Part shown: piece by piece, positions 25,434-36,627 of the stretch
How positions within the stretch are numbered: the first letter of the stretch is position 1
Layout of the letters: each line of letters begins with the position of its first letter
DNA from: Lentisphaeria bacterium UBA1791
GTDB lineage: Bacteria; Verrucomicrobiota; Lentisphaeria; Victivallales; Victivallaceae
Reading direction: 5' to 3'
Length of the DNA: 64,000 nt
Assembly (NCBI GenBank): GCA_002314455.1
Contig: DCFZ01000029.1
Location: forward strand, 1 to 64,000
Translations under genes and position numbers: made by a program
The notes under the pieces: generated by a model
Databases searched by the model: none
Told to the model about the DNA's origin: nothing
What the model saw: only the letters and a program-made list of their open reading frames with translations

Positions 25434-26144
25434 TCACTGGAAAAGCTTCTGCGCCGACAAGTGGTTTTCCGCGATCAGATCGACGACCATTTTGGCGACG
25501 CATTGCGCGCCGGCTTCGCTCAAATGAACGGGGTCGTAATCAAGCCAGTTTTTCACGGGAAATCCCCGTTTCAACACGAAATAACGCCCGGCGTCGGGCG
25601 CGGCGTCGATAAAGGGCAGGAATTTCGCATTGAGATCGACAAGCTCCACCTTGCCCGCCGCCGCGGCGCGGCGCGTCGCATCGTTGTAAAGCGCGTGGCG
25701 CGCGCGTTTTTCCGGCGGTTCCTGATAGGTCACCGTGGAAGTGAGAAAAAGCGGCGTCGCCCCTTTGGAACGCACATTTTCCGCCATCTCAAGGAGATTC
25801 TGTTCAAATTCTTTGTCGGTGCAAAACGCGGCGGGGTTTTCCGCATCGCTGTCGTTTAAACCGAAACCGAGGAAAACGAAATCGCCTTTTTGGACGCGTT
25901 TGAGCGCATTTTGCCACAAGTTGCTCTTGCGCCACGACGCCGTGCTGGATCCGGGCACGGCGAGGTCAAAAACGCGCACGTTTTCGCGGCAATGAGCTTG
26001 CATGAATTCACCCCAGCCGTAGCAGGGGCGCGGATCGCGCGCGCGGTAATCCGCCATGATCGAGTCGCCGCAAAGATAAAGATCGGCGCCGAGCAGGATC
26101 GAACTTGCCGTCAAAAGAGACATAGACAACAACGATTTCATCAT
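25434..26144 (-). CDS. Secreted SGNH hydrolase, rhamnogalacturonan acetylesterase-like
   Basis: The 236-residue protein has a signal peptide (about 18 residues). Family blocks follow: LYLCGDSIMADY (nucleophile Ser in GDS), a Gly-Ser pair in VPGSSTASW, FLGFGLNDSDAE (Asn of block III), and YDPVHLSEAGA near the end (Asp-x-x-His). This order matches CE12-type rhamnogalacturonan acetylesterases. ATG 26144 overlaps the previous stop as ATGA and is preceded by GGAG; a longer frame to 26294 lies inside the upstream gene and is a shadow. It probably deacetylates a pectin-like glycan in the periplasm or outside. Confidence 0.82.
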   Translation of the reverse strand: MMKSLLSMSLLTASSILLGADLYLCGDSIMADYRARDPRPCYGWGEFMQAHCRENVRVFDLAVPGSSTASWRKSNLWQNALKRVQKGDFVFLGFGLNDSDAENPAAFCTDKEFEQNLLEMAENVRSKGATPLFLTSTVTYQEPPEKRARHALYNDATRRAAAAGKVELVDLNAKFLPFIDAAPDAGRYFVLKRGFPVKNWLDYDPVHLSEAGAQCVAKMVVDLIAENHLSAQKLFQ

Positions 26145-28846
26145 TTTTTCTCCAACAAATAGATGCTGTCGGCTTTGACGTCGGTGAGCACATTGCCGTC
26201 GACGCCCTTGATCCGCCAACCGGCGGGCAAGTCGACCGTCACTTTTTTCGCCGGGTTCCAGAAAAAGAGCGCGCCGCCTTTGTCGCCGATCCACGTCGTG
26301 CCGAAAGGCGTTTCGCGGACGAAAGGCATCCCGGTATTGTCGAGCGCCTCGTTGAATTTCGGCACCAGACTCACCATCCGGTCGGCGCGCACAAGTTCAT
26401 CCTTGACGCGTTCGAAGCGGAACGTGTAGCCGGAAAACTCCGTAATGGGGAAGCACGCGTACATTCCCGTGCGGAAAAAGTCGAGTTCCAGCCCTTCCCA
26501 GAAGTTTGCGCTCGGCACGCTCCCGACGAGGCAGAATTCATTGCCGGCAAAGGGGGTGTAAAGCGCAGGGCGGTACCAGTACTCGTCGAGCGTCAGGGGA
26601 TTCATCCCCTCGATCGCGACGCGGCAGTTGTTGTCGTGGAAAAAGCGGTAGATTCTGATCTGCATTTCCATGCCGTGCGGACTCTCTTTTTTGGCGTAGT
26701 TGATGCAATTCGCCGCCGCGCCGTCCATATCGCGGTAGACCCAGCGCACGCCCGCGTCGATCGCCGGCTTGGCGATCGAGCAGTACCACTGGAAATATTC
26801 CTCGTTGTTGACGTCGATCACCGGGTAGCGACCGTTGCCGTAGGCAAAAATCTTCCCCTTGCTGTCGCGGACAAACCATTCGGGATGCGTATTGTAGATC
26901 CAGCCGCCGTCGCCCTGAACGTAACTGCCCGCCGTCCAGATGCGCGAACCGACGTTCTTTTGCAGCATTTCGTTGAAAAGCGGGAAGCGCTTCGGGCTGT
27001 AGGAAACGTCCGCCGGCTGTTCACAGCCGGGGTGCGAAATATAGCGGTACCCCGCCTTGAGCGCGGCTTCGCGCACCATGGCGGCTTCTTCGTTGCTGAT
27101 CTGATGCGTGTAACTGCAAATGGGGTAAGCCGGGAACTCTTTCAAATTGGCGCGGCGGCGCAAGTCCTGACGGACAAACTGATACATCGCCAGATAATCA
27201 TTGTGACCGCGCTCCGCGCCGCGGCTGAACCAGTGCCAGTAATTTTTGGTCGAGCACGGAGCGAGAATGCGGCCGAGCGTATGACGGCGCAGATTCTCGA
27301 TCGATTTCGCCCCTTTCTTGCGGGTGAAACGCACGATGACCGCTTCGGCGCTTTCGACGTTGCCGAGGTAGACACCGTCCTCGCAGACGAGCAATTCAAA
27401 GGGCTGCCCCGAGCCGAAGTAGCGCCAGGTGTAGGTGTCGCCGTCCTGTTTGCCCGTCATATCGAATTCCTTGTAGCCGCGCGGCGGCGAATAGCAGGAA
27501 TTGCGGCGTGCGAAAAGCGGCTTCTCTGGCGTCAACTCCGAATGGAAAACGATCTCGTTGAGGAGCAAGGGACTCTTGACCACTTCGACGCGGTCGGCAA
27601 AACCGGCGAAGTCGCGCCCGTCGAGGTGAAGCGTACCCGCCGTAAAGATCCAGCGCATTTCGGCATTTTTCGCCGTATAGGTGATGACGGCGGCGTTTTT
27701 GTCGGCGGCAATGCCTTGCAGTTGCCACTTGATGTCGGCGGCCTTGACCACCGCTTCGCCGTCGGTCGCCTCGGCGGTCTTGGCGTCAAAGAAACTGCGT
27801 TCCTCGGAAAAGCCGATCTCGGGGATCGCGTAATTGCGGATCAAAGGCGTTTTTTCGCCGGGATAGGTGATCTCGACTTTGCCGTTGTCGGCAACATTCA
27901 GGACGATGCCGTTGCCCAAGGTCACTTGTTTGCCGTCGATGTGCGGCGCGCGCGAATCTTCCACGATGCCGAGCGCAGGCGGCTGAACGGAAACGGCGAC
28001 TTCGCCGACTTCCTGACGCGCCGGGATTGCCTGCATTTTTTCGATGAGCTTGTCGACATTTGCCGGATAATCGCCGGAGTTGGCGGCGACCGCCATCAGA
28101 AACGCCTTGCTGTACGCCCAGTTGGAAAAGACCTGCAGCGAATTGGCATAGCGGTACTCCGCGTTGAGGAAAGTCACCGTACCTTTGCCAATCGTCTTGC
28201 GCACGAGAAACGGCGCAACTTCCATGCCGTTGGCGCGGATCGTGCTCAACACCTCGGCGCCGTCAACGGGAACAACCTGACGGTATTTGGCGAGCACCGG
28301 CAGTTTTTCCGGGAATACCTCAAAGATCTTGCCGGCGGGGCGGTCGGCAAAAAGCGGGATCTCGACGTCCTGAAGTTCGCCGACTTCGACCGGCAACAGA
28401 TCCCCGACTCGTTCGGGACACGTCATCGTAAAGAGCACGTGACCGCCGTTTTCGACGTAAGTTTTCAACGCATCGATGCGCTCCCGGGTCAGCATCTTTT
28501 CCATCATCGGCGCCGGAATGTCGTTGAAAATTACCAGCTTCTTATTGGCAAGCTGATTCAACGCGGGCGTGATGCCGTCGAACGCCACCGGCTCAACCTT
28601 GTCGGTCATATTGATCTTGATTGTCGTGCCGCAAAAACCGTCGAGGTAAGTCCCGTTGACGTTGACGACGCGGCAACCGACCTTTTCGAACATCTCGCTC
28701 ACGATGTTGCCCATGCGCGGGCGACTGCCGTTGAAAAGGACGACGTAAGGGCCTTTTTTACCGACGACCGGCGCTTTTTTCTGCGGTCCCGCCGCCAGCG
28801 AAAACATCGCGGCGCACATCAACAAGATCCACGCGTATTTTTTCAT
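26141..28846 (-). CDS. Large secreted protein: GATase-like domain plus TIM-barrel-like domain
   Basis: The 901-residue product has a signal peptide (about residues 1-19). A class-I-GATase-like alpha/beta region follows (about 32-270; YVVLFNGSRPRMGNIVSEMF, KLVIFNDIPAP, ALKTYVENGGHVLFTM), as in GH42-related proteins, then a beta-rich stretch (about 290-500). A barrel-like region (about 560-830) has ICSYTHQISNEEAAMV, DAGVRWVYRDMDGAA and AIEGMNPLTLDEYW, where acidic residues are candidates for catalysis. I do not recognise the exact family. It overlaps the acetylesterase-like gene by four bases, suggesting joint action on one polysaccharide. Confidence 0.68.
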   Translation of the reverse strand: MKKYAWILLMCAAMFSLAAGPQKKAPVVGKKGPYVVLFNGSRPRMGNIVSEMFEKVGCRVVNVNGTYLDGFCGTTIKINMTDKVEPVAFDGITPALNQLANKKLVIFNDIPAPMMEKMLTRERIDALKTYVENGGHVLFTMTCPERVGDLLPVEVGELQDVEIPLFADRPAGKIFEVFPEKLPVLAKYRQVVPVDGAEVLSTIRANGMEVAPFLVRKTIGKGTVTFLNAEYRYANSLQVFSNWAYSKAFLMAVAANSGDYPANVDKLIEKMQAIPARQEVGEVAVSVQPPALGIVEDSRAPHIDGKQVTLGNGIVLNVADNGKVEITYPGEKTPLIRNYAIPEIGFSEERSFFDAKTAEATDGEAVVKAADIKWQLQGIAADKNAAVITYTAKNAEMRWIFTAGTLHLDGRDFAGFADRVEVVKSPLLLNEIVFHSELTPEKPLFARRNSCYSPPRGYKEFDMTGKQDGDTYTWRYFGSGQPFELLVCEDGVYLGNVESAEAVIVRFTRKKGAKSIENLRRHTLGRILAPCSTKNYWHWFSRGAERGHNDYLAMYQFVRQDLRRRANLKEFPAYPICSYTHQISNEEAAMVREAALKAGYRYISHPGCEQPADVSYSPKRFPLFNEMLQKNVGSRIWTAGSYVQGDGGWIYNTHPEWFVRDSKGKIFAYGNGRYPVIDVNNEEYFQWYCSIAKPAIDAGVRWVYRDMDGAAANCINYAKKESPHGMEMQIRIYRFFHDNNCRVAIEGMNPLTLDEYWYRPALYTPFAGNEFCLVGSVPSANFWEGLELDFFRTGMYACFPITEFSGYTFRFERVKDELVRADRMVSLVPKFNEALDNTGMPFVRETPFGTTWIGDKGGALFFWNPAKKVTVDLPAGWRIKGVDGNVLTDVKADSIYLLEKK

Positions 28847-28885
28847 CCCAAACTCCTTGTTTTGAGGTTGTTTTCAAGATCATAT

Positions 28886-28914
28886 ATAATAGCATCACGG
28901 AAACCTTTTTTCAA
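28886..28914 (-). promoter_or_regulatory. Promoter of the 901-residue protein / acetylesterase operon
   Basis: Minus strand: TTGAAA (28914-28909), 17-base spacer, TATTAT (28891-28886), about 40 bases before the ATG at 28846. AAGGAG precedes the start codon. Confidence 0.65.
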
Positions 28915-28938
28915 GACCCCGAACACGGAAATCGGCGT

Positions 28939-28971
28939 AAAAAAAGGGCTGTCGCCGTTTGACGACAGCCC
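28939..28971 (-). terminator. Terminator of the secA operon
   Basis: Minus strand: GGGCTGTCG (28971-28963) pairs with CGACAGCCC (28954-28946), followed by seven T, 15 bases after the secA stop. Confidence 0.88.
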
Positions 28972-28986
28972 GGGAATCAATCGCAT

Positions 28987-31965
28987 TTACGCGTTTTTGC
29001 CGCAACACTTTTTGTACTTTTTACCGCTTCCGCAAGGGCAGAGGTCATTGCGGCCGACCTTGGGGGCTTCGCGGTGAAAGGTGATGACTTCAGGCGCTTT
29101 TTCCTCCTCGTCGGGAAGCGCGGGCGCATCCTCCTGCGGGGCGGCAAACTGCCCGAATGTCTGATGGATCATTTCCTGCGGCATCGACGCCAGCAATTCC
29201 TCGATACTCGACAACCGGGTCATCGTCACGCGGAAAAGGCTGTGCGCGATATCGCGGTAAACCTGATTCATCATCGTCTTGAAAATGCCGAACGCCTCGT
29301 GCTTGTACTCAACGAGCGGATCTTTCTGGGCGTAGACGCGCAACGACATACTCGAACGCAGATTGTCCATCGCGTACAAGTGCTCCTGCCACAAGCGGTC
29401 GATCGCCTCGAGCACAGTATGGCGGCGCAAATAATCGAATTCCGATTCCGGGAGTTCGCGGTTGCGTTCGTTGTAGGCATTCTCGACGCGGTCGACGATC
29501 TGCAACGTCAACTTGTCGGCATCGACGAGACGGCCGCCTTCCACTCCGGCAGTCAAATCCGACTGCTGGAAATTGAGCGGGAACGTCGTATTGAGGTAGG
29601 CGAGGAGCTTCGAGTAATCGAAGTCCGCCTTTTTGCCGTCGGCGGCGCTTTCCGCCGCCTGCAACACCTCGTCCTCGACGACTTGCTCGATGACGCCGAA
29701 AAGGACGTCGCCGGGCTTTTCCGACAGGAGCGCGTCGCGGCGCAACTGATAGATGATCTCGCGCTGTTTATTCATCACATCGTCGAAATCGAGCGTGCGT
29801 TTACGGATGGCGAAATGCTGTTGCTCGACGCGGCGCTGTGCCGTTTCGATTGACTTGTTGAGCCACGGATGCTGAAGTTCATCGCCCTCTTCCAAGCCGA
29901 AACGCTCAAAGATCTTGACGATCCGGTCGCTGCCGAAAAGACGCATCAAGTTGTCTTCGAGCGAAACGTAGAATTTCGAGGAACCGGGGTCGCCCTGACG
30001 CGAGCAACGGCCGCGCAACTGGCGGTCGATGCGGCGCGAATCGTGACGCGACGAACCGATCACGTGCAAGCCGCCGAGCTCCGCGACGCCGGGCGCGAGC
30101 TTGATATCGGTGCCGCGCCCCGCCATATTGGTGGCGACGGTCACGGCGCCGACCGTGCCGGCGCGGGCGACGATCTCGGCTTCGTGCTGGTGGTTCTTGG
30201 CGTTGAGCACGTTGTGCGGGATGTTGCGCATTTTGAGCATGCGCGACAAAATTTCCGAATCTTCGACCGAAATCGTGCCGAGCAAAATCGGCTGACCTTT
30301 GGCGTGGCGCGCGATCACATCCTTGAGGATCGCGTTGTACTTTTCGCGCTTGGTCTTGAAAATCGAGTCGTTCTCATCCTTGCGGATGCAGGGACGGTTG
30401 GTCGGAATGACGATGACGTCGAGCTTGTAGATTTCCTGAAACTCGGCGGCTTCGGTTTCCGCCGTACCGGTCATACCGGCGAGTTTCTTGTACATGCGGA
30501 AGTAGTTCTGGATCGTGATCGTCGCCATCGTCTGCGTTTCCTGCTCGATGGGCACTTGCTCCTTGGCTTCGAGCGCCTGGTGCAACCCGTCGGAGAAACG
30601 GCGCCCCGGCATCAGACGGCCGGTGTGCTCGTCGACGATCAACACTTTGCGATCCTGAACGACGTAATTGACGTCCTTCTCAAAGAGGCAGTACGCCTTG
30701 AGCAACTGCGAGAGGTCGTGAAGCCGCTCGCTCTTGTCAGCGAATTCCTCCTGAAATTCGTTTTTGCGCGTCACCTTTTCTTCATCGGTCAAATTCTCGT
30801 CGGTCTCGATTTTGTGGATCTCGCCGAGCAAGTCGGGCACGATGAACGCCGCTGGATCGTCAGGGGAAATCTCGTGACGGCCCTTGGCGGTGAGGTCGGC
30901 TTCGTTGGTCTTTTCGTCGATGACGAAAAAGAGGTCGCTCTGAACTTCCTGCAACAAGCCGCGGTTGTTATCGCTGTGCACGCGCGACTCGACTTTTTCG
31001 AGTTCCTTGAGAATCTCGCCGTCCTCGAGGATGCGCAACAACTGCTTGTGTGTCGGCATGCCGAATTTGACCTGAAGCAACTTGACCAGCGCCGCGTCGC
31101 GCTCATCGGCGGTCGCCGACTCGTTGGCGAGAACGCTGCGCGCTTCGTTAGCAAGACGCGAGCAAAAGAGGTTCTGCTTGTTGTAAAGCGCCGCCACCAG
31201 CGGCTGCAACTGATCGAACTGACTGTCGGAACTCGGCACCGGGCCGGAAATAATCAACGGAGTCCGCGCTTCGTCGATCAAAATGCTGTCGATCTCGTCG
31301 ATGATCGCGTAGTAGTGATCGCGCTGAACGAGCTGTTCCTTTTCGGTCGCCATACCCATATCGCGCAAGTAGTCGAAACCGAATTCGCTGTTGGTGCCGT
31401 AGGTGATGTCGCAATTGTACTGCTCGCGGCGGACGTCCGGCGGTTGCATATTCTGCAGACAACCGACCGTAAGACCGAGAAACTTGAAGACTTGCCCCAT
31501 CCACGAGGAGTCGCGCAACGCGAGGTAGTCGTTGACCGTCACCAACTGGCAGTTCTTGCCGGTCAGCGCATTCAGGTAAAGCGGCAACGTCGCAACCAGC
31601 GTTTTGCCTTCGCCCGTCGCCATTTCGGCGATGTTTCCGCGGTGAAGCGCGATGCCGCCAACCAGCTGAACGTCGAAAGGAACCATGTCCCAACGCACCA
31701 TTTGACCGCAGACCTCGAACTCCTGACCGACCAAACGGCGGCAGGCATTCTTGACGGCGGCAAATGCTTCGCACATAATGTCGTCGAGCGTTTCGCCGTT
31801 GGCGAGACGCGCTTTGAATTCTGCCGTCTTGGCTTGCAGTTCGGCGTCGGTAAGTTTCTGATATTCGATCTCGATCGCGTTGATCTTGTCAACGAGCGGC
31901 CACATCTTTTTGAGGTCGCGCTTCGACTTGCTGCCGAAAATCAGCTTGAGAATGAAGTTGATCAT
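28987..31965 (-). CDS. secA: Preprotein translocase ATPase SecA
   Basis: The 992-residue ATPase drives proteins through SecYEG at the inner membrane. Visible motifs are the Walker A ATGEGKTLVATLPLYLNAL, DEIDSILIDEARTPLIISGP (Walker B region), GMTGTAETEAAEF, TNMAGRGTDIKL and the C-terminal zinc/SecB-binding CPCGSGKKYKKCCG. An insertion-rich region near residues 330-420 makes it somewhat longer than E. coli SecA (901). It is last in a ptsN - zinc-ribbon - pyrE - secA operon, 15 bases after pyrE. No clear ribosome site precedes the ATG, so coupling to pyrE is likely. Confidence 0.98.
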   Translation of the reverse strand: MINFILKLIFGSKSKRDLKKMWPLVDKINAIEIEYQKLTDAELQAKTAEFKARLANGETLDDIMCEAFAAVKNACRRLVGQEFEVCGQMVRWDMVPFDVQLVGGIALHRGNIAEMATGEGKTLVATLPLYLNALTGKNCQLVTVNDYLALRDSSWMGQVFKFLGLTVGCLQNMQPPDVRREQYNCDITYGTNSEFGFDYLRDMGMATEKEQLVQRDHYYAIIDEIDSILIDEARTPLIISGPVPSSDSQFDQLQPLVAALYNKQNLFCSRLANEARSVLANESATADERDAALVKLLQVKFGMPTHKQLLRILEDGEILKELEKVESRVHSDNNRGLLQEVQSDLFFVIDEKTNEADLTAKGRHEISPDDPAAFIVPDLLGEIHKIETDENLTDEEKVTRKNEFQEEFADKSERLHDLSQLLKAYCLFEKDVNYVVQDRKVLIVDEHTGRLMPGRRFSDGLHQALEAKEQVPIEQETQTMATITIQNYFRMYKKLAGMTGTAETEAAEFQEIYKLDVIVIPTNRPCIRKDENDSIFKTKREKYNAILKDVIARHAKGQPILLGTISVEDSEILSRMLKMRNIPHNVLNAKNHQHEAEIVARAGTVGAVTVATNMAGRGTDIKLAPGVAELGGLHVIGSSRHDSRRIDRQLRGRCSRQGDPGSSKFYVSLEDNLMRLFGSDRIVKIFERFGLEEGDELQHPWLNKSIETAQRRVEQQHFAIRKRTLDFDDVMNKQREIIYQLRRDALLSEKPGDVLFGVIEQVVEDEVLQAAESAADGKKADFDYSKLLAYLNTTFPLNFQQSDLTAGVEGGRLVDADKLTLQIVDRVENAYNERNRELPESEFDYLRRHTVLEAIDRLWQEHLYAMDNLRSSMSLRVYAQKDPLVEYKHEAFGIFKTMMNQVYRDIAHSLFRVTMTRLSSIEELLASMPQEMIHQTFGQFAAPQEDAPALPDEEEKAPEVITFHREAPKVGRNDLCPCGSGKKYKKCCGKNA

Positions 31966-31980
31966 AAAGCGTTTAAGTTT

Positions 31981-32550
31981 TTATTTGGAGCCGGGGCGGT
32001 CGATCGGCAGATTTTTCGCGCAAAGCGGGCACGCCGCCGGATCAAACGTCGGCAGATTGAGCTTCAGCGCGCTCTTGAAAAGCGGCACGTCGAATTTCGC
32101 CTCGCCGCCCGAACGGTCGACGATGACCGCAACGCCGACGACTTCCGCGCCGAAACTGCGGACGAGGTCGATCGTCTGCTGTACGCGGCCGCCTTTGGTG
32201 ACGACGTCTTCGGCGACGAGCACCTTTTCCCCGGGACGGAGCGCGAAACCGCGCTTGAGAATCAGTTTGCCGTCTTCCTTATCGGCGAAGATCGCGCGGC
32301 AATGGAGCGCACGCGCCATTTCCTGACCGACGATCAAGCCGCCGACCGCAGGGCTGATGACAGTTTCCGCGCCGCAACCGGCAAAGGACTCGGCGATGTG
32401 CCGGCAGACGATTTCCGCCTTATCGGGGTATTGCAACAGCAGCGCCGCCTGAAAGAAGTGGTCGCTGTGCAGTCCGCTGCGAAGTTGAAAGTGACCGGTG
32501 AGCAAGGCGCCGGACGATTTGAGAATGTCGATAATTTCCTGTTCTGTCAT
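31981..32550 (-). CDS. pyrE: Orotate phosphoribosyltransferase
   Basis: OPRTase joins orotate and PRPP to make OMP in pyrimidine synthesis. The 189-residue protein has GHFQLRSGLHSDHFFQ at the start and the PRPP loop VLVAEDVVTKGGRVQQTI near residue 118, in which the usual TTGGS reads TKGGR. VVGVAVIVDRSGG follows. A C-terminal CPLC pair is extra to the core. AGAGG precedes the ATG. The thermophile-type OPRTs have similar loops, so activity is likely kept. Confidence 0.9.
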   Translation of the reverse strand: MTEQEIIDILKSSGALLTGHFQLRSGLHSDHFFQAALLLQYPDKAEIVCRHIAESFAGCGAETVISPAVGGLIVGQEMARALHCRAIFADKEDGKLILKRGFALRPGEKVLVAEDVVTKGGRVQQTIDLVRSFGAEVVGVAVIVDRSGGEAKFDVPLFKSALKLNLPTFDPAACPLCAKNLPIDRPGSK

Positions 32551-32601
32551 AAAAATACCTCTTGAAATACCGGCGCAAGATCAGTGCGTACCGGGATTGG
32601 A

Positions 32602-32991
32602 TTAACGGAATGCTTTTTCCGCCATCGGTTCGGCGCGGAAGCAGAAATCCACTTTTTTGCCGCCGAAATCAAGCGTGATGACCGTATTGAGACGGGTCAA
32701 CAGCAAGGCGTAGGGCACGCGGACTTCGCCGCCTGCGACATTGACGGAAACCGCGCTGTCGCCGAGAATATCCTGCGAATCACGGATCGCCGTCATCAGC
32801 GTCACCATCTTTTCCAGCTTGCCGCGCAACGCCTCGTCAAAAGCGTACGCACGGTGGCATTTGGGGCAGACGACCTGAAAATCCGGATCGGAAATTTCCG
32901 CCAGATTGAACTTCACCACGCCGCCACAGTCGGTTTCAACGCAAACGAAATCCAGTTGCGCTTTGGCGCCGATTGTGTTGTCTTGAGCCAT
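32602..32991 (-). CDS. Conserved-type zinc-ribbon protein of unknown function
   Basis: The 129-residue protein has cysteine pairs VCVETDCGG (about 17-23) and VVCPKCHRAYAF (about 41-51), a likely zinc ribbon. A helical middle (KLEKMVTLMTAIRDSQDILG) and a beta-rich C-terminus follow. No enzyme motif is visible. It starts directly after ptsN (TAAG-ATG), so it is translated in tandem with a PTS-type regulator. That position is the only clue to its role. Confidence 0.65.
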   Translation of the reverse strand: MAQDNTIGAKAQLDFVCVETDCGGVVKFNLAEISDPDFQVVCPKCHRAYAFDEALRGKLEKMVTLMTAIRDSQDILGDSAVSVNVAGGEVRVPYALLLTRLNTVITLDFGGKKVDFCFRAEPMAEKAFR

Positions 32992-32992
32992 C

Positions 32993-33454
32993 TTACGCCT
33001 CGGCGTGGATCATCGCGTCAATCTGATCGACGTTGCCGTCGGTATCGATCAGTTTTTCAATCAATTCCGCATTGCGGAAACGGCGGGAAATGCTGCTCAA
33101 AAGCTGCAGATAGGCTTCCTGATTTTCATCGGGAGCGACCGTGAAAACGATCACGCGCACCGGCTGATCGTCCTGCCCCTGATAATCGGTGATCGGGTTT
33201 TCACAGATGCCGATGAGCACAAAGGGGTGCAGAATATCGTTGACGCGGATGTGGGGCAACGCCAGTTTGCCGCCGACGCCGGTGGTCATCATCTGCTCGC
33301 GCTTCCAAATCAGACGGAAGATCATATCGCGATCGAGCTTGGTCAGTTCCGCGGCGCGGGAGATCAGCTGATCCATCACTTCCAGTTTGTTGTGACCACT
33401 GAGCGCCAGGATCGATTCCTTGGTGACGAATTGGGCGAAATCATTGTTCATCAT
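32993..33454 (-). CDS. ptsN: PTS EIIA domain protein, PtsN-like
   Basis: The 153-residue protein has the fructose/nitrogen-type EIIA fold. The phosphorylated His lies in GGKLALPHIRV near residue 68, and KLEVMDQLISRAAEL, FTVAPDENQEAYLQLLSSISRRF are typical of EIIA-Ntr and of sensory EIIA domains. In Gram-negatives PtsN signals potassium and nitrogen state rather than moving sugar. No HPr or EI gene is in the window. It is the first gene of the operon, with its own promoter. Confidence 0.85.
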   Translation of the reverse strand: MMNNDFAQFVTKESILALSGHNKLEVMDQLISRAAELTKLDRDMIFRLIWKREQMMTTGVGGKLALPHIRVNDILHPFVLIGICENPITDYQGQDDQPVRVIVFTVAPDENQEAYLQLLSSISRRFRNAELIEKLIDTDGNVDQIDAMIHAEA

Positions 33455-33543
33455 AGCTACTCCAAAAAAATAAAACCTGTAAATGTTGGTTTTTGACTAA
33501 AAGCAAACGCACCGCTCCAAGCCGGAGCAGTTGTTCTATCAAT

Positions 33544-33571
33544 AAAATAACCCTAAAACATCATTTGTCAA
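33544..33571 (-). promoter_or_regulatory. Promoter of the ptsN-pyrE-secA operon
   Basis: Minus strand: TTGACA (33571-33566), 16-base spacer, TATTTT (33549-33544). The transcript would have a leader of about 80 bases with a small hairpin, GCTCC / GGAGC at 33514-33528. Confidence 0.65.
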
Positions 33572-33593
33572 GGATTTTCCTTATGAAATAAGG
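33570..33593. promoter_or_regulatory. Overlapping inverted repeats between ptsN and uvrA
   Basis: AAGGA (33570-33574) / TCCTT (33578-33582) overlaps CCTTAT (33579-33584) / ATAAGG (33588-33593). The sites lie just upstream of the ptsN -35 and between the divergent promoters, a position suited to a regulator-binding site. No regulator can be named. Confidence 0.35.
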
Positions 33594-33657
33594 TAAATCT
33601 TGCTTTTTTTTATTAAAAATCACTTTTTTTTGCTGAAAAAATTTGTCGGACGCCCTC

Positions 33658-33686
33658 TTGAAAAGCGGCGCCCGCCATATTATGTT
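33658..33686 (+). promoter_or_regulatory. Putative promoter of uvrA
   Basis: TTGAAA (33658-33663), 17-base spacer, TATGTT (33681-33686), about 45 bases before ATG 33733. Confidence 0.45.
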
Positions 33687-33732
33687 AGATGACGCGCCCG
33701 CGCCGGTTATGCGGGCAACACTTGAGGATCTT

Positions 33733-36576
<2,844 letters not shown>

Positions 36577-36584
36577 ACAATACA

Positions 36585-36627
36585 AGAGGGGGGGGGCGGC
36601 GTGAGCGCCCCTCGCATTTCCCTCTTA
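36585..36627. terminator. GC-rich terminator between convergent genes
   Basis: A G9 tract with GGGGCG (36593-36598) pairs with CGCCCC (36606-36611). The flanks AAGAGGG and CCCTCTT can extend the pairing. It separates uvrA and the convergent solute-binding protein gene. Confidence 0.55.

Noticed and set aside
26636..29077. 813-codon plus-strand ORF opposite the 901-residue secreted protein
   Set aside because: The minus-strand protein has a signal peptide, promoter and coupled downstream gene; the plus frame runs across the secA terminator and has no ribosome site.
29869..32565. 898-codon plus-strand ORF opposite secA and pyrE
   Set aside because: secA and pyrE are unmistakable on minus; the plus frame is an antisense shadow.
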